Positions 49,493 through 64,000 of a stretch of 64,000 nucleotides of DNA are shown piece after piece (position 1 is the stretch's first letter; every line of letters starts with the position of its first letter). The translations under genes were made by a program, and so were the position numbers. The stretch spans positions 51,180,011 through 51,244,010 of the forward strand of contig CM065699.1 in the NCBI GenBank assembly GCA_017654935.2, written 5' to 3'. The DNA comes from Phymorhynchus buccinoides. Taxonomy: Eukaryota; Mollusca; Gastropoda; Neogastropoda; Raphitomidae. The notes under the pieces were generated by a model. That model ran no database searches, was not told the DNA's origin, and worked only from the letters and a program-made list of their open reading frames with translations.

Positions 49493-49610
49493 GGTGTAGA
49501 GTGGCACAGAGGTAACGCGTTCGACTTGTGTCAAGTAAACCCGAGTTCGAACCTGGGTACAGGGGATTTCTCCTCTCACTTTGCACTAGGCCTTACGGTC
49601 TGAACGTGGA

Positions 49611-49641
<31 letters not shown>

Positions 49642-49720
49642 CGTGTGCTCATGCACTTAGCACACGTTAAACCCAGTGGCAACGAACAAGTTGTCATTCG
49701 GTCAAAATTTGTCAAGCTGC
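49493..49720 (+). mobile_element. Family B tRNA-derived SINE, 3' truncated
   Basis: Intact head (GTGGCACAGAGGTAACGCG, GAGTTCGAACCTGGG) and conserved body, ending abruptly after GGTCAAAATTTG. Confidence 0.8.
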
Positions 49721-50267
49721 GATGCTCCCTTAGTATATGTTATACTGCCTTCTGGCAGGTTAGGGTTGTTTTTCTGTTATTTGTTTCCTGGTGTGTGTGG
49801 ACTGATCGTAATAGATGATAAAATAATGTTTCCTTTTTGATTTGCAATTGTTTGACTGGTCTGTTCCCTCTGGTATGTGAGGAGGTGGGGACCCTTGTGT
49901 TTTGGATTGTTGCATGCTCATATTTTGCTTGATGTGGTCACGTGACATTCCAGTCATTTTAATTTAAGGCTTTTCTTCAATGTACAACAAGGAAATGACA
50001 CCTCTTCCATCTCACACTCCCAAACTTTGATTATAAATATGCATATATAATCACCAATATTACAAGCACGGCAAGGAAACTAACGAATAAAGATCTTGTA
50101 TTTGCGTGTGCTATAAATACACTTCTTTAAATGTCAGAAGCAAAAACCACGTTCATTTTCAATGACTTTGGCATTAGTTGTAAGCGTAACAGGTAGCAAA
50201 CAATAAGGTCAAAGGACATGGGAGAGTCCTGGGTAAGTAATTCTTAACACGGAAACCACAATGGCAC

Positions 50268-50665
50268 AATCACATATCAATCTTTGCAAAGTATGCCTTA
50301 AACAATCCACCACAATTACATAATCATTCTTGCAAAGTATGCCTTAAACAATCCACCACAATTACATAATCATTCTTGCAAAGTATGCCTTAAACAATCC
50401 ACCACAATCACATATCAATCTTTGCAAAGTATGCCTAAGCAAATCAATCACAATCACATAATCATTCTTGCAAAGTATGCCTTAAGCAATCCACCACAAT
50501 TACATAATCATTCTTGCAAAGTATGCCTTAAACAATCCACCACAATCACATATCAATCCTTGCAAAGTATGCCTTAACAAATCAACCACAATCACATATC
50601 AATCCTTGCAAAGTATGCCTTAAACAATCCACCACAACTACATATCAATTCTTGCAAAGGTCAGT
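50268..50665. repeat. 46-bp tandem repeat, 8-9 copies
   Basis: GCAAAGTATGCCTTAA recurs about every 46 bases with two unit types, CACATATCAATC and TTACATAATCATTC. A single related stretch at 62390-62430 was the target of a family A insertion. Confidence 0.85.
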
Positions 50666-52280
50666 GGTGGGTATCAAACCCAAAGTTGCAGTTAAGTGTG
50701 TCATAAAAATGTGTTAAAAACAATTTTCACAAAAGAAAACAAAACACCAAACATACTGTCATTCTAGCGTCGCATCATATTTGTATTGATACATTAGCAT
50801 TTCTAATTTAAAAAATAGAGCAAGAATTTGAAGGGGTGGGGGGGTGGGGGGGTGTTAGAAGATGGTATTTAACAACAAACAACAAATAAAAACAAAAGTA
50901 TACCATCTTCATGAATTGAAGATTTTCTGATTCCCACATGGACTTGATAGAATTATGGCAACTTACTCGTTCAATAAAGGCCTAGTATGAACAATGTCAA
51001 AATATCCCGCTAGCAAAATAAAGCAGTTTGGTCAATGTGTTGTAAACGCAATGTTACGTTTTATTGCTCCTGTCTCAATAAACTTACATTAGACATGAAA
51101 TAAACTTTGTTTAAAACTTCGGAAACGGTCCATTTATCACAGTCTTGATGCAGAATGCACAACCATTGTTATGTGTTCATAAATCACAGCTCAGGTCCAG
51201 ATTTGCTGTTTACAGTTCATAAAGCGGTCCATGTCCACAAATTGCGTCAAAATAAACTAAATTCTGGAGATGGAAGCAATGAACCAACTACCCCCAAGGT
51301 CTAAACGTGTTGGACTAAACTTAAAGAAACAGGCAGTTTCTTTAACCTGTAATTACCAACCAACAGTTCTTCCACCTTTCACCTCCCCCTCCTTCTTTTT
51401 GGAATGGAGGTTTCCGAAAGAAAGTGACTATCCTGTTTCAGCCAGATGTATCTTGGGCATGAACCTTCATTGCAGATGCAGGCATGTGCACAATTCACAC
51501 GTGGCATTATGAAATGGTGACATTTATGTGGATAATATAAAAGCATCTAATCATATAACTATATAAAATACAAAATAGAATACATTTTTCCAGGACAAAA
51601 TGATATTTGTTTAAAAGTTGGTGCCTCTCAGTAACTGTACATGATGCTCTTACCTGTTCATGAGGACATTTGTTTGTGTATGTGGATTTGAACATTTGCA
51701 AGTACCTGTAAATTTATACATTTTAATTTTAATTAGATGTAGGCAGGTCCCAAATACTACTCTCACATTGTGCACTTTCCTTTTATCGTGCTCCCATATC
51801 TGTAGGGGTGGGCAGGCTCTTAATCAAACAAGGGCTCGCAGGCGCGCTTCCAGTTTGAATCTGAATTTGTATGACCATGAACTTGGGTTGCGCTTGTGTG
51901 GCTTTGCCATCTTATTATCTTTCCTTTCTTCCTACTACTTTGAGTTGTTAGACCCTTCCTTAAGTTGAGTACTTTTCTTTTCTTCCCTTTTTTGAACAGC
52001 ATAATCGGTCTCCTATTCTTTTTTTTCTTTCTCTTTTCCTTGTCAAGAAATAATATTGAACTTGTGCTCATCCCTGCTTTTCGTTTTTATTTTTAGCTGT
52101 ACCTTTGAAACTTTTATCTCATGTCAGTTTTAAACTCATCTTCCTGATGACGAGATAATAAAAATCTCGAAAGCTTGAAACCATTGGTGTTGTGTGGTAA
52201 TTTTGAAATCATTAAAATAAAATAAAGTATCACAGTCCATAAACAATGTACAGATTTGCGTGCACATAACCTCTGCTTAG
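50666..52280. other. No recognised gene; small structured motif near 52143
   Basis: AT-rich sequence. Near 52143 CCTGATGACGAGAT, then ATCTCGAAAG, resembles parts of hammerhead-type ends of retroelements. Confidence 0.4.
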
Positions 52281-52284
52281 AATG

Positions 52285-52375
52285 AAGATTCAAGATTAGT
52301 TTAATCCGTTTACCCCTATTGGGGTGTGGAGGATACAACACAAACAAATACACGGTAACGAAGTACACAGTATGA
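52285..52375 (-). mobile_element. LINE 3' end fragment
   Basis: On the minus strand it contains TTGTATCCTCCACACCCCAA and ends near TAATCTTGAATC, like 33503-33620. Confidence 0.5.
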
Positions 52376-52478
52376 TTTGATGTCGTTAGCTTGCGGCATA
52401 ACGTATCATTATGTCACAAACATCAGATCGTTCAAATATAAGAAGTGGGGTTACTTTGCTTTCATAATACACGTAATT

Positions 52479-52724
52479 TTAACCCTTTCACCGCCAAAGT
52501 CGCATTTTAGCACCACAGTGATTTAACACCGATGTCACTAAAAGGCATCACATTGGGGTCTACTATCCAAAGACCCTATTGCCTTAGTTTTGGGAAGTAA
52601 GGATAGACCTTATTTTATATATGTTACAGACGAATCCTCAATACCGCAGATGGATTTTGTTCTCTACCCAGGTAAATGTAATGGACATTTTTGGCTGAAA
52701 TGTAGCTGGCGGTGAAAGGGTTAA
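52479..52724 (-). mobile_element. Family C MITE, 246 bp
   Basis: TTAA borders with CCCTTTCACCGCCA and TGGCGGTGAAAGGG ends, reversed relative to 6793. Confidence 0.8.
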
Positions 52725-52810
52725 CGCAATTGTCAAAATACTGGACCACAATTTCCCCACACGGATGTGGACTTACCTTCGTTTTGTTTTGCTTCATTTA
52801 TTTGTAAACT

Positions 52811-52954
52811 TGGTTCTCTTTTTCGTCCCCGAACGCATCCTGATTACTCCTTCTGACTTCTCAGCACCAAACGACGCAACAGTGCAAGGCGGAGGGGGAG
52901 ACAAACTTCCACTGGTCGTGACTTCTTCATAACCTGGAGGAGCCACACTTATTG
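52811..52954 (-). pseudogene. Diverged duplicate of the claudin-like last exon
   Basis: On the minus strand it reads SVAPPGYEEVTTSG and PPPPCTV, then FGAEK, matching the C-terminus of the gene at 53336. The second PPxY has become PPPPC, and the normal stop is replaced by further codons. A family A element lies between the two copies. It may be a duplicated fragment or an alternative last exon. Confidence 0.7.
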
Positions 52955-52969
52955 GCAATTATCTTCCTT

Positions 52970-53291
52970 CCCCCCGTGGGGATACCGGGGGTCTTTTGTA
53001 TAAATAGTTCCCCCACCTTCTGGAAGTTCTGTGCTTGTAGCTTCCTCTAATCTGTCACTCTCTTTGGCTCTGCCTTTTCCCCTTGCTTGCTGTCATCTAT
53101 TATCTTTCTGCCTTTCCGGTCCATTCTCCTGCCTTTTTTTCAAGAAACACTTTCTTCAAAAACATTCCTCCAGCCGAAGACGGACATGCTGGGCCTAATT
53201 ATTTCTTACTTAGGCGCATAATGGCAGCATGACACATCTGTGCTCATAATTGACAGGAAACTGTCTGAGGGATCGCAGAAGAAGAAGAAGG
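52970..53291 (+). mobile_element. Family A SINE-like element, 3' type 1
   Basis: It starts CCCCGTGGGGATACCGGGGG, has the common head, and ends ATAATTGACAGGAAACTGTC plus GAAGAAGAAG. The end differs from type 2 copies. Confidence 0.7.
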
Positions 53292-53335
53292 TTCTCTTCC
53301 TTTCTTTATTATTATCAAGGAATGCATCCTAATTA

Positions 53336-57944
<4,609 letters not shown>

Positions 57945-58116
57945 GGTCACTCTGAGTACTGTATCGTCTCTTTTTTTTGTCTCTGAAGAGGATTTTCGAA
58001 GTTGAGCAGGTCACGAATCTGTATGGAGAGGAATCGACTAAAATCTGAATATTACGACAAAACTAAATGACCGCAAAAATAAAAACAAAGTCAAATTTGA
58101 AACCCCCCAAAAACAA

Positions 58117-58140
58117 AGATTTAATAATAATAATAATAAC

Positions 58141-58182
<42 letters not shown>

Positions 58183-58195
58183 CAATCATAATAAT
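58117..58195. repeat. AAT microsatellite
   Basis: ATA/AAT trinucleotide run with small breaks. Confidence 0.95.
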
Positions 58196-58199
58196 AATC

Positions 58200-58950
58200 A
58201 TATTAATAATAAAAACCATAGAAAACACAGTCACAGCGTTTCGGACCCAACCCGTTTTATTTAATTTAGAGCACACAAAAAAAGTTTAGTTTAGCTTCAA
58301 ATCATTAAAAGACGCTAGTTTTGTTACCTGTTTTATTTACTAAGTACACACGCCGTACAAAACCACTTACTGGTCACTTGCATTTCTACTGGTATTGTCC
58401 ACGCTTTTTGAAACGTACTATTTATAAATGTATTACGCAGAATGATCATCTTAACCAATTTCTTGTGGTGAACAAAATGGTTGGTATAAATTTTAAGAAA
58501 AGTTAGTAAGCATTAAAGGACTCCCGTGGTTACAATTAGAAAATGCACAACACAAACAATAATCTCAAGATTATAAAAGATACATTTGAAAAAAGTTATT
58601 TTTCTCTTAGGCCGGGTTCACATTAGACGCGTAAGTTCCGTACGGAAAACCCTAAATAAGTGGAAGAAAGAAGGATAAAAGTGTACGCATATAGGGAAAT
58701 CTTTTCCCCTTCTTTGTTTTACTTATTTATGGATTGCGCACGGGTTTCCGCGTGGAATATCCGCTTATGTGTGTAAATATTCTTATTCACAAAACCATGA
58801 GAATGATGCTTCGTTTGTCTCATTTTGGTTCTGACCCACGCACTGCTAGGTGATTGGTATCGTAATCAACTTTGGTGGAGGGGAGTTAATTAGAAAAGAG
58901 AGTATTCACCCTTTGTTCAATTTAATACTACAAATACTAAAATCCCTTTT
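58200..58950. other. Intergenic sequence, nothing recognised
   Basis: Upstream of the claudin-like gene, so its promoter should lie near here, but no clear TATA or initiator could be assigned. Confidence 0.4.
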
Positions 58951-59037
58951 AAAAAGCAGTTACGTTTTGTCGTTCTTGTAACCTATGTATGTCAGGTTCA
59001 ATAGCAAGTGTTTGTTTGCAGGTTTTGTACGTTGTTT
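58951..59037. repeat. Direct repeat copy 1 (shorter)
   Basis: It matches 60050-60217 except that about 80 bases between CCTATGTA and TGTCAGGTT are missing. The 3' end of the gag-like frame lies inside it. Confidence 0.8.
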
Positions 59038-59721
59038 GGAGCGTTGTGGGGTACACTTCTTTGGAGTGTTGTGGGGTGGGGTAAGGGTGTAGCGCTCTCT
59101 CAGGGCCACCATAGCCAGGTGCTGGGAGTCACGGCCCCACCTGAAACCGTACGCTGCCTGGCTGGCCCTGTACTGGTGGTCGTACATCAGCACTGACGAC
59201 CACGTGTAGCGTGTTGCCATTTCTCCGATCTTGGCTGTGTATGCTAGGTAGTCGAGGATGCCCTGGCCCGACAGTCGCCCCGTTTCCAAAAGTTGTGCCA
59301 TGATTCTGCTGTTTGCTGCCAAGTTCTGAGCAGGTGACACACTGTCCAGGTTTGGTTTGGATTTTGACAGTCGGAGAGTAACCCCCTCACTTATCACAGT
59401 GTCTTCTGACGCCTTTTCGTCACAAAAGATAATAAAGTCCGGAACTTGAAACGCTTCCTCACCTGCTCGTGATATGTTCAGGAAAACCGTCGGGTCAAGG
59501 TCAACTCGTCCTCCCTGACTGTTCTTTCCGCTTGCCGAGCCATCCGGCAGCGTCTGCTGCAGTAAGCTGTCAATGGTAGAGGGGGTGGTGGCTGCTGTGC
59601 TTCTCTCGTTCCCTGCTGTTGCTGCATTATGCTCTCTCCACACCGGCCCTTTGTTCCCTGCCTGCAAGTCCGCCAACATCGCCAGTATAGCCACACGATG
59701 GCCCGGTTTCAGGGGTAGCAT
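58960..59721 (-). CDS. Gag-like ORF of a mobile element
   Basis: 253 codons from ATG at 59721. The C-terminal half has the pattern ILDYLAYTAKIGEMATR, then SVLMYDHQYR and FRWG, which I associate with gag-like proteins found next to tyrosine-recombinase or similar retroelements in invertebrates. This is recognition from memory, not a search. No protease, reverse transcriptase or recombinase lies nearby. The last residues fall within a repeat that recurs at 60050, so the true stop may have been altered. It could instead be a domesticated gene. Confidence 0.5.
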   Translation of the reverse strand: MLPLKPGHRVAILAMLADLQAGNKGPVWREHNAATAGNERSTAATTPSTIDSLLQQTLPDGSASGKNSQGGRVDLDPTVFLNISRAGEEAFQVPDFIIFCDEKASEDTVISEGVTLRLSKSKPNLDSVSPAQNLAANSRIMAQLLETGRLSGQGILDYLAYTAKIGEMATRYTWSSVLMYDHQYRASQAAYGFRWGRDSQHLAMVALRERYTLTPPHNTPKKCTPQRSKQRTKPANKHLLLNLTYIGYKNDKT

Positions 59722-60049
59722 TTCTCCTTGCTACTTGCGTTCGATAAGGCAAACCAGGAATCAAAGCCGTGTTCCGTCAAAACATCTCCCACCGCCGTCG
59801 GTAAGCCCTTTATCCAATCCTTGTATTTACATTTTCCGCCATTTCAACAGTCTTTGTTTTCTTTCTTGAAAGGATAAACAAGTCCTGCCTCGCACTGCGC
59901 TCGCTGCTTTGCCACTGAACAAGCGAAGCGAATACATAAGGCACGCTATGAGCTCAGTTCACATTTTTGCTAGGCTAACAAACAATTCTTCCAGTGCAAT
60001 GCGATAAGGCACCGAAATCTTTAAATATAATTTATTCTAAATTCAACTT

Positions 60050-60217
60050 TAAAAACAGTTACGTTTTGTCGTTCTTGTAACCTATGTAAACATCTTAGTA
60101 TAGAAACTATCCCACGAGACGAAGTTCGCCGACAACGTTTACTATTTTTACTATTGCCATAAAGGCTTGCTGTCAGGTTCAATAGCAAGTGTTTGTTTGC
60201 AGGTTTTGTACGTTGTT
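60050..60217. repeat. Direct repeat copy 2 (longer)
   Basis: AACAGTTACGTTTTGTCGTT through GGTTTTGTACGTTGTT repeats 58951-59037 with an extra internal segment (about 60089-60170). Confidence 0.8.
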
Positions 60218-60247
60218 AAGATTCATGGATTTGTGTTTTGCTATGCG

Positions 60248-60330
60248 TGGTCGAACTTTATGCGGTGACAGTCCTGAGATAACCATAGCTGTTGACGGGA
60301 CTATAACAGACTAACTAACTAACTAACTAA
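60248..60330 (+). mobile_element. Family H retroposon end with CTAA tail
   Basis: It shares AGCTGTTGACGGGACTATAA with 7590-7700 and ends in CTAA repeats. Confidence 0.55.
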
Positions 60331-60960
60331 TAGCAAGAGCCAAAAGCATTACATCTGTAAATAAAGAATCTTCGTCACGGTGTATGACTATGATTTACTT
60401 TTGCTTAGCATAGAAAACTGCAGTAGAAACTTCCATAATGCGCCTTCAAACTCAGAAAGAAGAGTAGGTCTACATTCAGTAAAGAGTTGAGAATGATGCT
60501 CCAGTTTTGATCAGTTTTATAACAAAGGCTACCGATAAAACAACTGCAACGAACCAAACATCGATACAAAGAGTAAGCGGTATAAAATAAATAATCAATA
60601 ATGACAGACTTACATCACAGTTGAAGAACCAGTCAATCTGTTAATAGATAAACATTGCCAGTCCTAACACCATTTATCTTTCTTCACCACTGCGCGACGT
60701 GTGTTGACGCTGTGTTCAGACTTACTGGATCAGGGTAGGTGAGCGTGTGTGTGTGTGGTGGGTATTGCTGGGTACACGGGTACCATTGAGGGACTTGGCA
60801 CCGCGCAAGCCCTATTATCCGTTCTGGTCGGGTAGGTAGTATATACCCTGGGTAGGTGACTAGAGTTCAAAGAGGACAGGTTAATAATGGAGAGAAAGAC
60901 AACTGTGTTCATTGTGTAGACGGCGGCGTTGACGTTAGTAGGTACGGCTATGTTAAAGAG
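60331..60960. other. Intergenic sequence, nothing recognised
   Basis: No exon or repeat family recognised. Confidence 0.45.
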
Positions 60961-60966
60961 ACATAA

Positions 60967-61110
<144 letters not shown>

Positions 61111-61308
61111 GCGCGTGGGTGCACGCGTGCCAAATTCATGGGCTTGCTTGTTTTGGTTCCGTAGGTTCTAGTTTGCAGTATAATGTATATTTGAGTCTAT
61201 GGTGTATGTTCGCGAGCGCACACACATACAAACGTGCACGCGTGAACGCACGCATAGACACAAAGAAGAGGATTTGAAGGAGGGAGAGAAATAGACAAAC
61301 ACAAAAAC

Positions 61309-61500
<192 letters not shown>

Positions 61501-61630
61501 GAATACGAATACGAATACGAATACGAATGTTTTATTGAGGGTAAAAAGGATAAGCTACAATAGCTTCTTTGCACCTGGCCCTCTCACTCACACACTCACA
61601 CCATGCATCAGGCAAAGAAAAATTGACATA
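61501..61630 (-). mobile_element. LINE/SINE 3' end with ATTCGT tail
   Basis: On the minus strand it ends TTTTACCCTCAATAAAACAT followed by repeats of ATTCGT, comparable with the TTGAC-tailed ends at 33908 and 34123. Confidence 0.55.
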
Positions 61631-61813
61631 CAAACAATCAAGTCAAGAAAATGAAACAAATTGACAAAAATTTACATATGAAATAATTGAAAAAGAATCA
61701 AAATGGGAATTAAAAGCAAACATGGATAATGATGAGCAATGGTGAACTTGAATTGGTGGTTTGAATTAATTACGAAAAAAGGAAGCAATTATGAGACAAA
61801 AATGACATTTGTG

Positions 61814-61923
<110 letters not shown>

Positions 61924-62427
61924 TAGTGTAATAGGACGTAATATTTTGACAAATAAAAAAATAAAAGAGAATTTACGAAGAAGAAACCACCTCTTTCCCC
62001 CAAAACATTCCACTGTTATTGCTTTCTGCAAGGTAAAAACATTAATATACAAATGGCTCCTCTTTCATTTCACACTGAAAATATGAGCATATGGTCAAAA
62101 CATTCATAATACTGCATTATACGACGTGAAAAATACTTGTTATGCAAATCTATCCAGCATTTGCTTCTCAAACAATAAGTTTGCAAATCTACTTACATTT
62201 TCAGAAAATTTGTAAATTTAATGGTTTTATAAATTTACTGTAACACACATACCATAATCATTCAATAAATACGCACCTCCCACCTTAAGAGAGAAGGTGG
62301 AAATATTTAAAAAAAAAATTTAAATTTTGACTGACATTCGTGTTTGGCAAAATAATCAGCAAAACATGGGGCAAGAGAAATGCAAGAGAAATGCCTAAAC
62401 AAATAACTCACAATCACATATCAATAC

Positions 62428-62693
62428 GTGCCCCCCGTGGGGAGTACCGGGGGGTCTTTTGTATAAATAGTTCCCCCACCTTCTGGAAGTTCTTTGCTTG
62501 TAACTTCCTCTAATCTGTCATTCTCTTTGACTCTGCCTTTTCCCTTTGCTTGCTGTCATCTCCTATCTTTCTGCCTTACCGGTCCATTCTCCTGCCTTTG
62601 CTGGGTCTATTTCTTAGTTAGGCGCATAACAGCAGCAGGACGCATCTGCGCTCATAGTTGACAAGAAACTGTCTAAGCGTTCGAAGAAGAAGA
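62428..62693 (+). mobile_element. Family A SINE-like element, type 1, with target duplication
   Basis: It starts with a CCCCCCGTGGGG-type end and ends with a GAAGAAGAAG tail. ATATCAATACGTG before and ATATCAATCCGTG after the element form a 13-bp duplication. It inserted into a 46-bp-type repeat related to 50268-50665. Confidence 0.8.
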
Positions 62694-63029
62694 AGAAGAA
62701 GATATCAATCCGTGCTAAAGTCTGTGACTTGCATCAAACCAAAGTGTAAGGCTGTCAAGAGTGCAAGTCATTATAAATATGTTAAGTATGATATGCATAA
62801 CATCCGAAAAAACGTAATAATAAACAACGATAACTTTCACAAACCAAATATACATAAAGAATACAAACCATGATATTCTATGTAAAAAATTCTACATATA
62901 GCAGCCCTTTTGCAGTAAAAAAAAAAAAAGGACATTGTTTAAAGGGTAGGGGGTTTCGTTTAGGGAAGGGAAACAAGCCTATGGGAACAAAAATAGAATC
63001 TTCATGTGTATTGGAGGTTTTGTTGGTGT

Positions 63030-63101
63030 AGGTGCGCACGCACGCACGCACACGCACACGCACACACACACACACACACTCACTCGCGCACGCGCACACG
63101 C

Positions 63102-63181
<80 letters not shown>

Positions 63182-63287
63182 TCACTCACTCACTCACTCA
63201 CTCACTCACTCACTCACTCACTCACGCACGCACGCACGCACGCACTCACGCACGCACGCACACGCGCACACGCACACGCACACACAC

Positions 63288-63351
<64 letters not shown>

Positions 63352-63378
63352 AGACACACACACACACACACACAGACA

Positions 63379-63463
<85 letters not shown>

Positions 63464-63464
63464 G

Positions 63465-63525
<61 letters not shown>
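63030..63525. repeat. Long CA microsatellite with ACTC block
   Basis: CA runs with CACG blocks and a CACT block at 63175-63225, about 500 bases. Confidence 0.95.
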
Positions 63526-63949
63526 CACAAGCATTCATCAGATGTGGAATGAAACATGCTATACTCTCATTTTGTTTGATTCAGACATACAGTAAATACA
63601 TTATTTTTCACATTTTGGATGCCCAGTCCTCATCACTTGGACTGATCTTTTGTAGTGTTCCATTACAGTTTACAGTTGTGTCAAAAGCTGGCATGGTTTA
63701 TAATTTGGATTCAAAACAACACCATCGAATCACAGTGCAAACGAGTTCACAAGTGTGCACGTTATAGACTGACATGCAAGCAGCTTTTGCTTACAATCAA
63801 AATTGTATGTGCATTACGAGGGTTTCCGACCAGAGTAGCGTATATAACTTTTCAGTATTTTGGAGAAAAACAACAATCAAAGTTTGAAGCTCTAGTACAA
63901 AATAAACGAAGCCTTTGTAGCGCAGAAAGAGTTTAGATGTTTACTGAAA

Positions 63950-64000
63950 GAAATTCTGCTTAACGTCCTCCGGTCTGGAACAGACACATATGGGACATTA
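63950..64000 (-). mobile_element. Family E repeat, cut by the window end
   Basis: AACGTCCTCCGGTCTGGAAC is the reverse complement of the family E end at about 21190. Confidence 0.55.

Noticed and set aside
51270..51512. 80-codon plus-strand frame
   Set aside because: No similarity recognised and no splice or start support.
63006..63767. Long Thr-His or Cys-Val repeat frames in CA/GT runs
   Set aside because: Dinucleotide microsatellites have no stops in these frames. The same applies near 27713, 33225, 34562, 36231, 47292 and 60929.

Overview
This window is eukaryotic and most likely from a mollusc, probably a marine gastropod. It has spliced genes with GT-AG introns, very dense CA/GT and CT/GA microsatellites, tRNA-derived SINEs, many small DNA-transposon derivatives (MITEs), and a receptor of the GRL101 type (LDL-receptor-A repeats, leucine-rich repeats and seven membrane segments) known from snails. 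No bacterial operon, CRISPR array or rRNA gene is present. Two runs of exactly 500 N (6023-6522 and 46001-46500) are scaffold gaps and divide the window into three contigs.

Contig 1 (1-6022) carries a GRL101-like receptor on the minus strand (1182-3478), broken by a frameshift in a TA run. Contig 2 (6523-46000) carries the 3' part of one minus-strand gene whose exons I assembled from splice sites and reading phase: 32720-32926 (a C2H2 zinc finger), 28393-28530, 20988-21048, 19490-19557 and 17439-17537 (a C-terminal membrane segment and stop). Its introns are filled with tandem arrays of 17, 36, 62, 77 and 31 bp units and with repeated fragments of its own exon-intron junction. From about 25532 to 46000 the contig is a giant inverted repeat: arms of about 10.1 and 10.3 kb around a 17-bp spacer at 35648-35664, so the first exons reappear on the plus strand at 38363-38569 and 42875-43012. 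The right arm looks noisier and stops exactly at a scaffold gap, so a fold-back assembly artefact is at least as likely as a true palindrome.

Contig 3 (46501-64000) carries a complete three-exon minus-strand gene (57944 to 53336) for a 302-residue claudin-like four-membrane-span protein with two PPxY motifs. A diverged duplicate of its last exon lies just downstream (52811-52954). A gag-like, mobile-element-type ORF lies at 58960-59721. The rest is arrays, microsatellites and transposon remnants.

Dispersed families seen more than once: a mosaic SINE with trinucleotide tail (A), a tRNA-headed SINE (B), a piggyBac-type TTAA MITE (C), a pogo/Tc1-type TA MITE (D), a short unclassified repeat (E), a 230-bp repeat (F), a retroposon end with a CTAA tail (H), and LINE 3' ends with TTGAC or ATT tails. 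Several are nested. I found no convincing new biological system. The items most worth checking are the giant palindrome, the amplified exon-intron junction and the two-site variant pattern in the 62-bp array.
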